DNA of 64,000 nt, from assembly GCA_903859205.1 (NCBI GenBank), contig CAIOLM010000024.1, forward strand, positions 1 to 64,000, read 5' to 3'. How positions within the stretch are numbered: position 1 is the stretch's first letter; each line of letters opens with the position of its first letter. The notes beneath the pieces are model-generated. The model searched no databases, had not been told where the DNA came from, and saw nothing but the letters and a program-made list of their open reading frames with translations. The position numbers were made by a program, and so were the translations under genes. The stretch is from an uncultured Microbacteriaceae bacterium (GTDB taxonomy: Bacteria > Actinomycetota > Actinomycetes > Actinomycetales > Microbacteriaceae). Positions 41,622 through 51,727 of the stretch are shown here, piece by piece.

Positions 41622-42218
41622 TCAGTGTGACGCAGAAGACGAGCGGTTGTGAAGCCACGCTTCGACCAGATACATGATGCCCGTGACCACGGTGAGTGCC
41701 AGAGCGATTGCCATGAGCACGAGGTTGAGCGTGTTCATCCAGTCGCCCCACAGAGCCTGGAGCGGCAGCAGAGCGCTGGTGATAGCCAGGAACTGGAAGA
41801 TGGTCTTGAGCTTGCCACCGCGCGAAGCAGGGATGACGCGCTTGCTGAGAACGGCGAAGCGGAAGACGGTGATGCCGACCTCACGAACGAGAATGAGGAT
41901 GGTGACCCACCAGGGCAACTCGTTCATGAGTGAAAGCCCGATGAGTGCGCCGCCGGTGAGAACTTTGTCGGCGATGGGGTCGAGAATTTTGCCGAGGTCG
42001 GTGACGAGGTTGAAACGACGGGCAATCCAGCCGTCGATGCCGTCGGTAGCCATGCCCACCACGAAGAGCGCAGCGGCCCACCAGCGTGCGGGGTCAGCCG
42101 GGCTGTCGTGCGAAATGAGCAGCAGCCAGATGAATGCCGGCGCAAACAGAATGCGCACGATGGTGATGATGTTGGGCGCGCTCCAGTTGCTGACCTTGCG
42201 CTGCGTCTGGCTCATCAC
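41622..42218 (-). CDS. pgsA: CDP-diacylglycerol--glycerol-3-phosphate 3-phosphatidyltransferase
   Basis: Makes phosphatidylglycerol phosphate. The 198-residue membrane protein has the CDP-alcohol phosphotransferase signature DGWIARRFNLVTDLGKILD followed by PIAD, with all three Asp residues, plus 5-6 membrane spans. Starts possible at GTG 42218 or ATG 42215, right after the ftsK stop. Part of the ftsK-pgsA-cinA run. Confidence 0.93.
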   Translation of the reverse strand: MMSQTQRKVSNWSAPNIITIVRILFAPAFIWLLLISHDSPADPARWWAAALFVVGMATDGIDGWIARRFNLVTDLGKILDPIADKVLTGGALIGLSLMNELPWWVTILILVREVGITVFRFAVLSKRVIPASRGGKLKTIFQFLAITSALLPLQALWGDWMNTLNLVLMAIALALTVVTGIMYLVEAWLHNRSSSASH

Positions 42219-42220
42219 TC

Positions 42221-44884
42221 TTAGTCGCGCCCCGTCAGGCCCCAGGCGTCTTCATCGCCCTCTGCTTCGACTTCTTCGAGGCCAGCCATGGCGGCGTCGC
42301 GGTCCTGCGCGATGACATCGAGCGACGGGCGCGTCAGTGCCGGGGCGGATGCGGGCGCCGCCGCAGGCGCAGCAGACGAGTCGAGCCCGCGGAGCTTGGC
42401 CAGCACGCTGGGCAGCTGCTCCTGCGAGACGAGCACGTCGCGCGCCTTGGACCCCTCGGAGGGACCCACGATGTCGCGGGACTCCATGAGGTCCATGAGG
42501 CGACCCGCCTTCGCGAAACCGACGCGAAGCTTGCGCTGGAGCATGGACGTTGAGCCGAACTGGGTTGAAACGACCAGCTCAACGGCCTGCACCAACACAT
42601 CGAGGTCATCCCCGATATCCGCGTCGATTTCTTTGCGCTCGACCACGGCGGCAACATCATTGCGGTACTCCGGCTGTGCCTGACGCGTGACGTGCGCGAC
42701 AACCTTGTGAATCTCGGCCTCGCTCACCCACGCGCCCTGAACACGAATGGACTTGTTTGTGCCCATGGGCAGGAACAGTGCGTCACCCTGACCGATGAGC
42801 TTGTCGGCTCCGGGCTGGTCGAGAATCACGCGGGAATCGGTAACGCTTGTCACGGCAAAGGCAAGGCGGCTCGGCACGTTGGCCTTGATGAGACCGGTGA
42901 CCACGTCGACGCTGGGTCGCTGGGTTGCCAGCACCAGGTGAATACCTGATGCACGAGCCAGCTGCGTGATGCGAACGACGGAGTCTTCGACGTCGCGCGG
43001 GGCGACCATCATGAGGTCTGCAAGCTCGTCGACAACGACAAGCAGGTACGGATACGGGCGCAGAACGCGCTCGCTGCCGGCGGGCAACACGATCTCGTTG
43101 TTGGTGACCGCGCGGTTGAAGTCGTCGATGTGCTTGAACCCGAAGCTGGCCAGGTCGTCGTAGCGCATGTCCATCTCTTTGACGACCCACTGCAGCGCTT
43201 CGGCTGCCTTCTTGGGGTTCGTGATGATGGGCGTGATCAGGTGCGGAACTCCAGTGTACGGCGCAAGCTCAACGCGCTTCGGGTCGATGAGCACCATGCG
43301 AACCTCGGCCGGCGTGGCACGCATCAGGATGCTCACCAGCATGGAGTTCACGAAACTCGACTTACCTGAACCGGTGGAACCCGCGACCAAGAGGTGAGGC
43401 ATCTTGGCGAGGTTAGCGACGACGAATCCGCCTTCGACGTCTTTTCCGACTCCGACGGTCATGGGGTGCTCGCTCTTTGTCGCGACGTTGGATCGCATGA
43501 CATCGCCGAGCGTGACAATTTCGCGGTCGGTGTTGGGAATCTCAACGCCAATGGCGCTCTTGCCGGGAATCGGCGAGAGGATTCGCACCTCGTTCGAGGC
43601 GACAGCGTACGCAAGGTTCTTCGACAGGGCCGTGACGCGTTCGACCTTGACGCCCGGGCCGAGCTCAATCTCGTAGCGGGTGACTGTGGGCCCGCGGCTG
43701 AAGCCGGTGACCTTCGCATCGACGGCGAACTGGTCGAGCACCATGGTGATGGCACGAACGGCCTCGTCGTTGGCAGCAGAGCGTGCCTTCGCGGGCGGGC
43801 CAGCAGCCAGAACATGCATTGCGGGAAGTCGATACGGTCCAGCGGCGGCCGGGGTGAGCGGGGCCACCTCAGCGGTGTGCTGCACCGGAATGTCAATGGG
43901 TGTGGTGGCCACGTCATCTTGCGCGGATACGTCGATGCCCGATTCTGCGCCATATGCGTCTACGGCATCTTCGGCCTGATTGAGCTCGACCGCGAGTTCA
44001 GCGGGGTCGAACTCGCGCGTGGGCATGAGGTCTTGGTCACGAATGACAGGGCTGTCGAAGGCGGGGTCTTCTTCGCGACGCGAGGAGTTGCGGCGCCACC
44101 AGGGAAGCTTGCTGGCCTCTTCTGGGTCGAGTGCGTCGGCACCTTCTGCATCTTCGTTGGCAGCCGAACCTCCCACGAGGTAAGCCCACAGCTCGCGCAA
44201 ACGACGACCAATGCGCGTCGGAGGCGTCTTGGTCATGATGAGCAGCGATAAGAACGCGAATGCGAACATGACTGCGCCCGAACCCCAGGGCGTGATCACA
44301 GACGCCAGCGGGCCAGCAACCAGCCAGCCGAGGAGGCCACCGGCGTGGGCGAGGGCTTCCATGCCGTCGGCGGGAGCCGGCTGACCGCCAAAGAGGTGAG
44401 CTAAGCCAGAAACTGCAAGCAAAAACAGAACAACGCCGACACCGATGCGGTTGTTGTCGGTGACGGAACTGGGGTGACGAAACAGCCAAATGGCCAAAAG
44501 CATCATGACAACCGGAAGGCCAAAGGCAATGACGCCGAAGAGCCCGCCAAACGAATAGGCGCTCACGAGCTGCGCAGCCGGAACCGCGATGAGGAACCAC
44601 TGGATGACCGCACCGGCGATAGCCAACAACACCAGTGCGAACGGCACTCCGTCGCGGCGTTCTTCTCGTGAGAATCGCTCGGGCCCGAGCATGCGCGCTG
44701 CGCCGCCGGCGACGTGCGCCAGAGTCATCCACACCTTGGCAAAACCGGTGTATTCATGCTCCCCGGAATTGCTCGATGCGCTAGCCGAACGGGCAGACGT
44801 GCGAACCGAGGGGCGCTTGGGCGCGCTCGAACCACCGCGCGAGCGCGCGGGAGTGCGTGACGATTTCTTCGTGCCCGAAGCCAT
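42221..44884 (-). CDS. ftsK: DNA translocase FtsK/SpoIIIE
   Basis: Septal DNA pump of 887 residues. It has four or five N-terminal membrane spans (about 75-225), a linker rich in Ala/Asp/Glu, the RecA-like motor with Walker [17 protein letters not shown], Walker [15 protein letters not shown] and the FtsK signature [21 protein letters not shown], and a C-terminal gamma winged helix ([23 protein letters not shown]) that reads polar sequences. TACCGT lies 6 nt before the ATG, no Shine-Dalgarno. Confidence 0.96.
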   Translation of the reverse strand: MASGTKKSSRTPARSRGGSSAPKRPSVRTSARSASASSNSGEHEYTGFAKVWMTLAHVAGGAARMLGPERFSREERRDGVPFALVLLAIAGAVIQWFLIAVPAAQLVSAYSFGGLFGVIAFGLPVVMMLLAIWLFRHPSSVTDNNRIGVGVVLFLLAVSGLAHLFGGQPAPADGMEALAHAGGLLGWLVAGPLASVITPWGSGAVMFAFAFLSLLIMTKTPPTRIGRRLRELWAYLVGGSAANEDAEGADALDPEEASKLPWWRRNSSRREEDPAFDSPVIRDQDLMPTREFDPAELAVELNQAEDAVDAYGAESGIDVSAQDDVATTPIDIPVQHTAEVAPLTPAAAGPYRLPAMHVLAAGPPAKARSAANDEAVRAITMVLDQFAVDAKVTGFSRGPTVTRYEIELGPGVKVERVTALSKNLAYAVASNEVRILSPIPGKSAIGVEIPNTDREIVTLGDVMRSNVATKSEHPMTVGVGKDVEGGFVVANLAKMPHLLVAGSTGSGKSSFVNSMLVSILMRATPAEVRMVLIDPKRVELAPYTGVPHLITPIITNPKKAAEALQWVVKEMDMRYDDLASFGFKHIDDFNRAVTNNEIVLPAGSERVLRPYPYLLVVVDELADLMMVAPRDVEDSVVRITQLARASGIHLVLATQRPSVDVVTGLIKANVPSRLAFAVTSVTDSRVILDQPGADKLIGQGDALFLPMGTNKSIRVQGAWVSEAEIHKVVAHVTRQAQPEYRNDVAAVVERKEIDADIGDDLDVLVQAVELVVSTQFGSTSMLQRKLRVGFAKAGRLMDLMESRDIVGPSEGSKARDVLVSQEQLPSVLAKLRGLDSSAAPAAAPASAPALTRPSLDVIAQDRDAAMAGLEEVEAEGDEDAWGLTGRD

Positions 44885-44890
44885 GCCTCT

Positions 44891-44896
44891 ACGGTA
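44891..44896 (-). promoter_or_regulatory. leaderless -10 box TACCGT of ftsK
   Basis: TACCGT-N6-ATG, with no ribosome-binding site. Confidence 0.5.
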
Positions 44897-44946
44897 CGCA
44901 CGAGCACTGACAATGCCCGGGATTACGCGGGAGTGTTAGGAAATGG

Positions 44947-46590
44947 CTACCTGACGACGACCCACGCGGTTGCGTCACTGTCGAGCTTTCCGTCGACCAA
45001 CGGGGCGCTCACAACCACGACCTCGCCGGCCGGTAGCGTGATGGGTTCAGAACCAAAGTTGGTGATGGAACGCCATCCGTTGCCGCGGTCAAAGTCGATG
45101 ACCTGACCGCCGTCGAGCGAGCCCCAAGAGAGGTCTTCGCCGGTGAGCAATTGCTTGCGAGCGGCCACTGCGGCGCGGTACATCTCGAGAGTCGAGGATG
45201 CATCGGCCGACTCGACGTCGACGGCGTACTCGGCAAACCACGCAGGCTGGGGCAGGTGTGATCCACCCGAGCCAAAGCCGAACGACGAACCCGTGCTGGT
45301 CCAGGGCAGCGGAACGCGGCATCCGTCGCGACCCTTGTACTTGTGCAGGTTGCGCTCCCACTGCGGGTCTTGGATCTCGTCGAGCGGGATGTCCCAGACC
45401 TCGTGCAGACCGAGCTCTTCGCCCTGGTAGACATAGGACGCGCCGGGGAGGGCGAGCTGCAGCAAGCTAGCCGCACGAGCACGCTTGGTGCCGAGCTCCA
45501 TGTCGAGCACGCCACCGGCGTTTTCGCTCAGCAGCCAGGCATTGCGGTCAGCACCCTGAGGCAGGCCGAAACGGGTTGCGTGACGAACCTTGTCGTGGTT
45601 CGAAAGTACCCAGGTCGACGAGGAGCCGACCTCGGCCGCGAGCTTCACGTTGAAGTCGATGTGACCGCGGTACGAGTCGGCATCCCACGGCGACTCGAGC
45701 AGGTCGAAGTTGAATGCCTGACCGAGTTCGTCGGGCTTTGCGTAGAGCACTCGACGCTCGGCGCGCACGTAAGCCTCTGCCACGGCGACGCGGGGCGGGT
45801 CGTACTCGTCGAACACCTCACGCCACTCGCGGTAGATCTGGTGCACATCGTTGCGGTCAAAGATGGGGTCGTCACCCGAGAGCGGGTTGTCGAAGTCGAC
45901 AATGGCGGGCTTGCTGCGCAGGGGCTCGCTCAGGTCTTTCTTGAGGGCGTGAGCGACGTCGATGCGGAAGCCGTCGACACCGCGGTCAGACCAGAAACGC
46001 AGGGTCTTCTTGAAATCTTCGTGCACCTCGGGGTTGTCCCAGTTGAAATCTGGCTGCTCCGGAGCAAACAGGTGGCAGTACCACTGGCCCGGCGTTCCAT
46101 CGGGGTTGGTGATGCGGGTCCATGCGCGGGGCGCAAAGTGCGACGGCCAGTCTGATGGCGGCTCGTCGCCGTTGACGCCCTTGCCGTCGCGAAAAATGTA
46201 GCGGTTGCGCGCAGCCGAGCCGGGCTCTGAGGCCAACGCCTCTTGGAACCACACGTGACGGTCAGACGAGTGGTTCGGGACGATGTCGACAAACACCCGG
46301 ATGCCCTTGCCGTGCAGTGCCGCAATCATCTCGTCAAAGTCGGCCAGGGTGCCGAGTTTGGGGTCAACATCGCGGTAATCGTCGACGTCGTATCCACCGT
46401 CAGCAAGTGCCGAGGGGAAGAACGGACTGAGCCACACAGCGTCGAGGCCCAGCGACGCGAGGTAGTCAACGCGCGAGGTGACGCCCTTGAGGTCACCGAT
46501 GCCGTCGCCGTTCGAGTCAGCGAAGCTACGCGGGTAGATCTGGTAAATGACGGCCTGGCGCCACCAGTTCTTGTCTTTGCTCAGTGTCAT
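44947..46590 (-). CDS. GH13 alpha-glucosidase (second of tandem pair)
   Basis: A 547-residue cytosolic glycoside hydrolase of family 13, oligo-1,6-glucosidase/alpha-glucosidase type. It has YQIYPRSFADSNGDGIGDLKGV (conserved region with oligo-1,6 signature), DIVPNHSSDRHVWF, the nucleophile strand DGFRIDVAHAL, the acid/base strand VAVAEAYV and the third acid in VLSNHDKVRH. The start ATG at 46590 overlaps the stop of the upstream paralogue (ATGA). Probably splits imported alpha-glucosides such as maltose or trehalose-like sugars. Confidence 0.92.
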   Translation of the reverse strand: MTLSKDKNWWRQAVIYQIYPRSFADSNGDGIGDLKGVTSRVDYLASLGLDAVWLSPFFPSALADGGYDVDDYRDVDPKLGTLADFDEMIAALHGKGIRVFVDIVPNHSSDRHVWFQEALASEPGSAARNRYIFRDGKGVNGDEPPSDWPSHFAPRAWTRITNPDGTPGQWYCHLFAPEQPDFNWDNPEVHEDFKKTLRFWSDRGVDGFRIDVAHALKKDLSEPLRSKPAIVDFDNPLSGDDPIFDRNDVHQIYREWREVFDEYDPPRVAVAEAYVRAERRVLYAKPDELGQAFNFDLLESPWDADSYRGHIDFNVKLAAEVGSSSTWVLSNHDKVRHATRFGLPQGADRNAWLLSENAGGVLDMELGTKRARAASLLQLALPGASYVYQGEELGLHEVWDIPLDEIQDPQWERNLHKYKGRDGCRVPLPWTSTGSSFGFGSGGSHLPQPAWFAEYAVDVESADASSTLEMYRAAVAARKQLLTGEDLSWGSLDGGQVIDFDRGNGWRSITNFGSEPITLPAGEVVVVSAPLVDGKLDSDATAWVVVR

Positions 46591-48239
46591 GAGGCCTGAA
46601 TCCAAACGGTCGTGTTTTTAGGGACGAGATTGCCCTTGAGTGGGCGGCTGGCCAGAAGAACCTTGCCAGCGGGTGCCGGAACGTTCTTGGCGCCAAAGTT
46701 TGTGAACGACTGCCAGCCGTTCGGGCGGGCAAAGTGCAGAGTCTTTGCAGGGCTGTCGATCCATTCGAGTTGCTCTTCGCTCTGCAGCTGCTTGCGAAGC
46801 GAGATGGCCTCGCGATACAGCTCGAGCGTCGACCCGGGCACGCCGTCTTCGGCCTCAACCGAGTAGTCACCGAACCACTCTGGCTGCGGCAAGTGCGAGC
46901 CGCCAGTGCCAAAACCGAAAGACGAGCCCTCGCGGGTCCAGGGCAGGGGTACGCGACAGCCGTCTCGACCCTTGCGGGTCTTTCCGTCGCGGATCCAGAT
47001 GGGGTCTTGCAGGTCTTTGTCGTGCAGGTCGGCGACCTCGGGAAGTCCGAGCTCTTCGCCTTGATAGATATAGGTGCAGCCAGGCAGGGCGAGCAACAAC
47101 ATTTCGGCCGCCCGAGCGCGACGCAATCCGCGCGTGTAGTTGATGCCGGGAACGGTGCCGTCGGTCATCAGCCAGTTGTCGTAGTTGGTGCCCTTGGGTA
47201 AACCGTAACGACTCGCGTGACGAACCTCGTCGTGGCTCGACAGCACCCAGGTCGACGAAGATCCAGCCGCCTGGGCCAGCGTGAGTGCGTTCGAGATGCT
47301 CGTCTTGAACTTCTTGGCACGCCACGGCTGGTGCAGGATGTCGAAGTTGATGGCCTGACCGAGCTCGTCGGGGCTGGCGTACAGCGGGCGGCGGTAGAGC
47401 GGAGCGTTCGCCTCGGCGATTGCAACTCGGGGCGGGTCGTACTCGTTGAAGACCTTGCGCCACTCGCGATACACCTGGTGCAGTTCTTCACGATCGAAGA
47501 TCGTCTTGAGCACGTCTTCGCCCGTGACCGCGTAGTCAAACGACTTGATGCTGGGCATCGGGTCGCTCATGTCTTTCTTGAGCGCGTGGGCCACATCAAC
47601 GCGATACCCGTCGACGCCGCGATCAGCCCAGAACCGCAGGGTCGTGATGAAGTCGTCGTAGACGTCTTGGTTGTCCCAGTTGAAGTCGGGCTGTTCTGGA
47701 GCAAACAGGTGCAAGTACCACTGCCCTGGCGTTCCGTCGGGCTCAGTGACGCGAGTCCAACCGCGGGGGCCGAAGTGTGAGATCCAGTCAGACGGCGGCT
47801 CTTCGCCGTTGGCGCCCTTGCCGTCGCGGAAGATGTAGCGGTCGCGAGCTGCCGATCCGGGGCCAGCTTTCAGAGCCTCTTGGAACCAAGGGTGCTGGTC
47901 AGAGGAGTGGTTCGGCACGATGTCTACGAAGACACGGATGTCGACCGCGTGCAGCGCCTCGAGCATTTCGTCGAAGTCCGCGAGTGTTCCCAAGCGTGGG
48001 TCGACATTACGGTAATCAGCGACGTCGTATCCGCCGTCGGCAAGCGGCGAAGGATAGAACGGACTCAACCACACGGCGTCGATGCCGAGTTTGTGCAGGT
48101 AGTCAACACGCGAGGTAATGCCCTTAATGTCACCCAGTCCGTCGCCGTTCACATCGGCGAAGCTGCGCGGGTAGATCTGATAGATCGTTGCCTGACGCCA
48201 CCAGTTGGCGTCGCCCTTCAAGAATGTGTGCTGTGCCAT
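46587..48239 (-). CDS. GH13 alpha-glucosidase (first of tandem pair)
   Basis: A 550-residue paralogue of the downstream gene. Conserved regions: YQIYPRSFADVNGDGLGDIKGI, DIVPNHSSDQHPWF, nucleophile DGYRVDVAHAL, acid/base VAIAEANA and VLSSHDEVRH. The two proteins align along their length, so they arose by tandem duplication. Specificities may differ: the residue after the acid/base Glu changes from AY to AN. ATG 48239 is preferred to a TTG two codons earlier. Confidence 0.92.
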   Translation of the reverse strand: MAQHTFLKGDANWWRQATIYQIYPRSFADVNGDGLGDIKGITSRVDYLHKLGIDAVWLSPFYPSPLADGGYDVADYRNVDPRLGTLADFDEMLEALHAVDIRVFVDIVPNHSSDQHPWFQEALKAGPGSAARDRYIFRDGKGANGEEPPSDWISHFGPRGWTRVTEPDGTPGQWYLHLFAPEQPDFNWDNQDVYDDFITTLRFWADRGVDGYRVDVAHALKKDMSDPMPSIKSFDYAVTGEDVLKTIFDREELHQVYREWRKVFNEYDPPRVAIAEANAPLYRRPLYASPDELGQAINFDILHQPWRAKKFKTSISNALTLAQAAGSSSTWVLSSHDEVRHASRYGLPKGTNYDNWLMTDGTVPGINYTRGLRRARAAEMLLLALPGCTYIYQGEELGLPEVADLHDKDLQDPIWIRDGKTRKGRDGCRVPLPWTREGSSFGFGTGGSHLPQPEWFGDYSVEAEDGVPGSTLELYREAISLRKQLQSEEQLEWIDSPAKTLHFARPNGWQSFTNFGAKNVPAPAGKVLLASRPLKGNLVPKNTTVWIQAS

Positions 48240-48285
48240 ATCCAAATCGTTTCGTATCTGTGTTTCTCAGGGGTTTCGCGCCTGA

Positions 48286-48312
48286 ACCCGGGTTGCCGTC
48301 TCGCGACCCGGG
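48286..48312 (-). terminator. hairpin between malG-like permease and GH13 genes
   Basis: CCCGGGT and ACCCGGG form a 7-bp GC stem around a 12-nt loop. It could stabilise or attenuate the transcript before the GH13 pair. No U-tract follows. Confidence 0.35.
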
Positions 48313-48345
48313 CACAGCGGAGCAGACCTAAAGGTGCAGGCCTGA

Positions 48346-48363
48346 TCCAACAGCGCTGTTGGA
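48346..48363. promoter_or_regulatory. 18-bp perfect palindrome after permease gene
   Basis: TCCAACAGCGCTGTTGGA, 8 nt past the permease stop. Symmetric with a central GC, so it could be a LacI-family operator for the GH13 genes or part of a transcript-end hairpin. Confidence 0.45.
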
Positions 48364-48370
48364 AAGGGTG

Positions 48371-49282
48371 TTACTTGACCGAGCCCATCGTCACACCGCG
48401 CATCAGAGTGCGTTGGAAGATGAAGAAGAAGATGATCGACGGAAGTGAACCGAGCAATGCCGCAGCCGCTCGCGCGGTCGGGTCGGTCGTCCACTGGCCG
48501 GTGGTGATAGCGAGCCCAACGGTCACGGTCTGGTTGTCGTTAGACGGCAACAGAACCAGTGGCAACAGGAACTCGTTCCAGCTGTAGATGAAGAAGAACG
48601 TTGCGAGCACGAACAGGGTAGGTCGCAGAATAGGCAACACAACGCTGTAGAAGATTCGCCAGGTGCTGGCACCATCGATGCGCGCTGCTTCAAGCAGCTC
48701 GACCGGGAATTCTTCTAGGACAGACGACAACATGTAGGTGCCGAACGCGATGTTCATAATTCCGATGACGATGATGACCGACGACAGGTTGTCATACAGA
48801 CCGGTCAACTTCGCCATGTTGTAGAACGGGTAGATCAGCGCTTCCTGCGGAATGGTGAAGGCCACCATGAAGACCGCGAGCAACCAGAAGCGACCGCGGA
48901 TGCGACCGATACCGAGCGCAAAGGCGGTGAAAGCGCTCAAGATCACGCCGATAGCGGCCGACACAAGGCTGACCACGACAGAGTTAGCGAGCTTCAACGG
49001 GAAGTTGACGTCGTTCCAGAACTTGATGATGTTCGAGAAATTGATGCTCGTGGGAAGTGAGAGCGGACCACCGGCGGTGAAATCCGCCTCCGTCTTGAAC
49101 GAGTTGATCAGAGCCATGTAGAACGGGAACAACCAGCCGATCACAACAATGAGCAAGATGAAGAAAATGAGCCACGAACCGAAGTTCTTTTTCTTGAGCT
49201 CGCTCTTGCGTGCCTTGATGGGCTTGGGCTGCTTGAGAACTACAAACGTGCCGTCTTGGGCAACTTCAACGAATTCACTCAT
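48371..49282 (-). CDS. ABC sugar transporter permease (MalG-like)
   Basis: A 303-residue inner-membrane permease with six spans. The EAA loop that contacts the ATPase reads EEFPVELLEAARIDGASTWRIFYSVVLPILRPTL, diagnostic of CUT1 sugar importers. N-terminal cytosolic tail of about 35 residues rich in Lys. Its ATG overlaps the stop of the MalF-like gene by 4 nt. No ATPase gene is present, so it must use a shared MsiK-type ATPase from elsewhere. Confidence 0.93.
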   Translation of the reverse strand: MSEFVEVAQDGTFVVLKQPKPIKARKSELKKKNFGSWLIFFILLIVVIGWLFPFYMALINSFKTEADFTAGGPLSLPTSINFSNIIKFWNDVNFPLKLANSVVVSLVSAAIGVILSAFTAFALGIGRIRGRFWLLAVFMVAFTIPQEALIYPFYNMAKLTGLYDNLSSVIIVIGIMNIAFGTYMLSSVLEEFPVELLEAARIDGASTWRIFYSVVLPILRPTLFVLATFFFIYSWNEFLLPLVLLPSNDNQTVTVGLAITTGQWTTDPTARAAAALLGSLPSIIFFFIFQRTLMRGVTMGSVK

Positions 49283-50253
49283 CGCTGCTTAGCTCCTTCG
49301 TTCTGGCGAGTCTGCACATACAGGATGACGATGGCCAGGATCGTCAAAATGATGGCCAAAATCGTGGCGATCGCAGCACCGTAGCCAACGCGGTGGTTGT
49401 TGAAGAACTCGGCGTACGAGAAGTAGGCGGGAACCTGGGTTGCGGTTCCAGGTCCACCGGCTGTCATGACGTAGATCGGCGCGAAGACTTTCAGGGCAGC
49501 GACGGTCGTGGTCAACAGCACCACACCAATTTCGGGCCCGAGCTGAGCCACGGTGATGATGCGGAAACGCTGGAACCAGCTTGCGCCGTCAATCTGCGCG
49601 GCCTCGGAGAGCGAGGGGTCGAGTCGAGCCATGCCCGACATCAGAATGACGATGGTGTAACCAATCTGAACCCAGACCATGATGACCGAAACGCTCCAGA
49701 ACGCCAGGTTGGCGTCGCCGAGCCAGTTGGGCTGGGCCGGGGATCCGATGTTCCGCAGAAAAGTGTTGATGACACCAGTAGAGGGGTCGAGAAGCCACAC
49801 CCACATGATTCCGGTGATGGTCAACGGAACAATCTGGGGCATGTAGAGCGCGCCGCGCAGGAAGGCTGATGCGCCGTTTCCAAAGCGGGGGGCGACGTAA
49901 TCAAAAATCAGCGCGCCGATAAAAAGCCCCAAGAACGTCGGGACGATCGACATGGCACCGATGAACATGATCGCGTGCAGAAAAGACTCCCAGAACACTG
50001 GGTCTTGGAAGAGGTTGACGTAGTTGTCGAAGCCGATGAAACGGGGCTTACCAACGCCGGAGTATTTGGTGAAGCTGAGGATGATGTTCCAGATGAACGC
50101 GACTCCGACGAGTCCAGCGAACAAAACGAACCCGGGAAGAAGGAACCACAGGTAGCTCCGGCGGTCGCTCAGCGCACTGAGGCCCTGTGCGCGCTTGGCG
50201 GAGGCCGCAGCAGCGACTTTCTTTGAGGCTTTGACTTCAGACCTCGTGGACAT
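49279..50253 (-). CDS. ABC sugar transporter permease (MalF-like)
   Basis: A 324-residue permease with six spans and the EAA loop ARLDPSLSEAAQIDGASWFQRFRIITVAQLGPEI. It pairs with the downstream MalG-like permease. ATG at 50253 (MSTRSEVKAS) is preceded by GGAGAAGG and preferred to 50268. A perfect hairpin (50301-50330) separates it from the solute-binding protein gene, and probably lowers permease expression relative to the binding protein. Confidence 0.93.
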   Translation of the reverse strand: MSTRSEVKASKKVAAAASAKRAQGLSALSDRRSYLWFLLPGFVLFAGLVGVAFIWNIILSFTKYSGVGKPRFIGFDNYVNLFQDPVFWESFLHAIMFIGAMSIVPTFLGLFIGALIFDYVAPRFGNGASAFLRGALYMPQIVPLTITGIMWVWLLDPSTGVINTFLRNIGSPAQPNWLGDANLAFWSVSVIMVWVQIGYTIVILMSGMARLDPSLSEAAQIDGASWFQRFRIITVAQLGPEIGVVLLTTTVAALKVFAPIYVMTAGGPGTATQVPAYFSYAEFFNNHRVGYGAAIATILAIILTILAIVILYVQTRQNEGAKQR

Positions 50254-50300
50254 ACCTTCTCCGATCACGTCCCTGTGAGAACTTCATTATGGAAGAGAAA

Positions 50301-50330
50301 CCTGGTGCGGGCAATGCTGCCCGCACCAGG
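50301..50330 (-). terminator. intercistronic hairpin between binding protein and permease genes
   Basis: A perfect 13-bp inverted repeat: CCTGGTGCGGGCA and TGCCCGCACCAGG with a 4-nt loop, followed on the minus strand by TTTCTCTTCC. It looks like a partial terminator or 3'-end stabiliser. Confidence 0.75.
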
Positions 50331-50353
50331 TTTCCCGGGAGCTAACTAGCTAA

Positions 50354-51625
50354 CTAGTTGCCCTTGTTCTTCTCGTAGAAGTCCGTGACGGTCTTCGTGT
50401 AAGCAGCGGCGTCGCCGTCAGAAAGGAGCTTCTGACCAGCAGCGAGCTGAACATCGAAGTAACCGGCTACGGGCCAGTCAGGGTACCAGCCGAGTCCGTC
50501 GCCAGTGGCGAGGATGTCAGCGAATACCTTGTTGGTCTTGACGGCCAGCGGGTTCTTGAGCGACGCGAGGTCAGCTGCAAGAGGAAGACCGCCGAGCTCG
50601 CCGAGCTGGTTCTGGTACTTCTTGCTGAGGATCAAGTTGATGAACTCAGCTGCGAGGTCCTTGTTCTTGGACTTCGAGGGGATAACCAGGAGGTTACCTG
50701 CCGAGCCCTCGGACATGTTTCCGGGGTTCTTGAACTTGTCCCAGTTGAACTTGATCTTGTCCTGCATACCCTGGTCAAGCCAAGTACCACCCATAATCAG
50801 CGGGCAGGTGTCGCCCTTCTGGAAGGCAGCAACAGCGTTGTCAGCGGAAATACCGGCAACGTTCTTGGGGAAGTAGCCCTTTGCGAGCCAGTCAGACATG
50901 GTGGTAGCAGCGTTGTTCCACTTGCTCCAGTCGACCGGGCCAGCGAGCTGCTGGAAGTTTGCAAGCCATGCCTTGTCTGCACCCGAGAGGGTCAGAGCGT
51001 AAGCGAGGTGCACGTTCTGGTAGTCCTTACCACCGATGCACTGGGTCTGGCCAGCAGCCTTGATCTTGCCAAGGAGAGCGGAGAGCTCGTCCTGAGTGGT
51101 GGGAACAGTCCAGCCGTTCTTGTCGAACGCGTCCTTGTTGTAGAACCACGACACGTACTCACCGTAGGAGGCGATACCGTACAGGTTGCCCGAGCCCATG
51201 ATGCCCTTGTCGTCGTACTGTCCGAAGGTCAGAGCCGACGGGGGAAGGATCTTGTCCCAGCCGTACTTGGCGCTGTAGTCCTTGAGGTCAACGAGGAGTC
51301 CAGCAGCAGCAACAACACCAGCGGTGGCGTTACCCTTGTTGTACTCGGTGAGGTCAGGAGCCTTGTCAGAGTCGAGAACAGCTGCGCCGCTCTTCTGCAT
51401 CTGGTCCCAGGTCTTGAGCTCGAACTTGATCTTTACGTTGGGGTGTGCTGCGGCGAGCTCGTCAAGAGCAGCCTTCCACGTGGTAGCCATGGCGGTGTCC
51501 TTCTCGTACCACCAGACGTTGAACGTGTCGCTGCCGCTCGAACATGCCGAGAGGCCACCGAGTGCGAGTGCGCCGGCAGCTGCAATAGCTGCGACGCGGA
51601 GCCCGCGCTTAGTCGTGTGCTTCAT
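50354..51625 (-). CDS. extracellular sugar-binding lipoprotein of ABC transporter
   Basis: A 423-residue solute-binding protein (family 1). The N-terminus is a lipoprotein signal peptide with lipobox LSAC at residues 25-28 (Cys28 lipidated). The mature part shows FNVWWYEKD, ELAAAHPNVKIKFE and WDQMQKSGAAVLDSDKAPDLTEYN, typical of maltose/alpha-glucoside binding proteins. First gene of the uptake operon; a promoter and LacI-type operator lie upstream (51703-51757). Confidence 0.93.
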   Translation of the reverse strand: MKHTTKRGLRVAAIAAAGALALGGLSACSSGSDTFNVWWYEKDTAMATTWKAALDELAAAHPNVKIKFELKTWDQMQKSGAAVLDSDKAPDLTEYNKGNATAGVVAAAGLLVDLKDYSAKYGWDKILPPSALTFGQYDDKGIMGSGNLYGIASYGEYVSWFYNKDAFDKNGWTVPTTQDELSALLGKIKAAGQTQCIGGKDYQNVHLAYALTLSGADKAWLANFQQLAGPVDWSKWNNAATTMSDWLAKGYFPKNVAGISADNAVAAFQKGDTCPLIMGGTWLDQGMQDKIKFNWDKFKNPGNMSEGSAGNLLVIPSKSKNKDLAAEFINLILSKKYQNQLGELGGLPLAADLASLKNPLAVKTNKVFADILATGDGLGWYPDWPVAGYFDVQLAAGQKLLSDGDAAAYTKTVTDFYEKNKGN

Positions 51626-51702
51626 GTAGGTTTACCTTTCTCATTGGCGACGGAGTTGTCGCGCAACTTCTTTGGTGCTTCAAGGTGTTTCGTTCGCGTC
51701 TG

Positions 51703-51716
51703 TCGACGCGCGTCGA
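51703..51716. promoter_or_regulatory. probable LacI-family operator (TCGACGCGCGTCGA)
   Basis: A 14-bp perfect palindrome with central CG, typical of LacI-family operators. It is located 11 nt downstream of a -10-like TAATTT, between lacI and the binding-protein gene. Confidence 0.6.
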
Positions 51717-51727
51717 TACAAGTGAAT

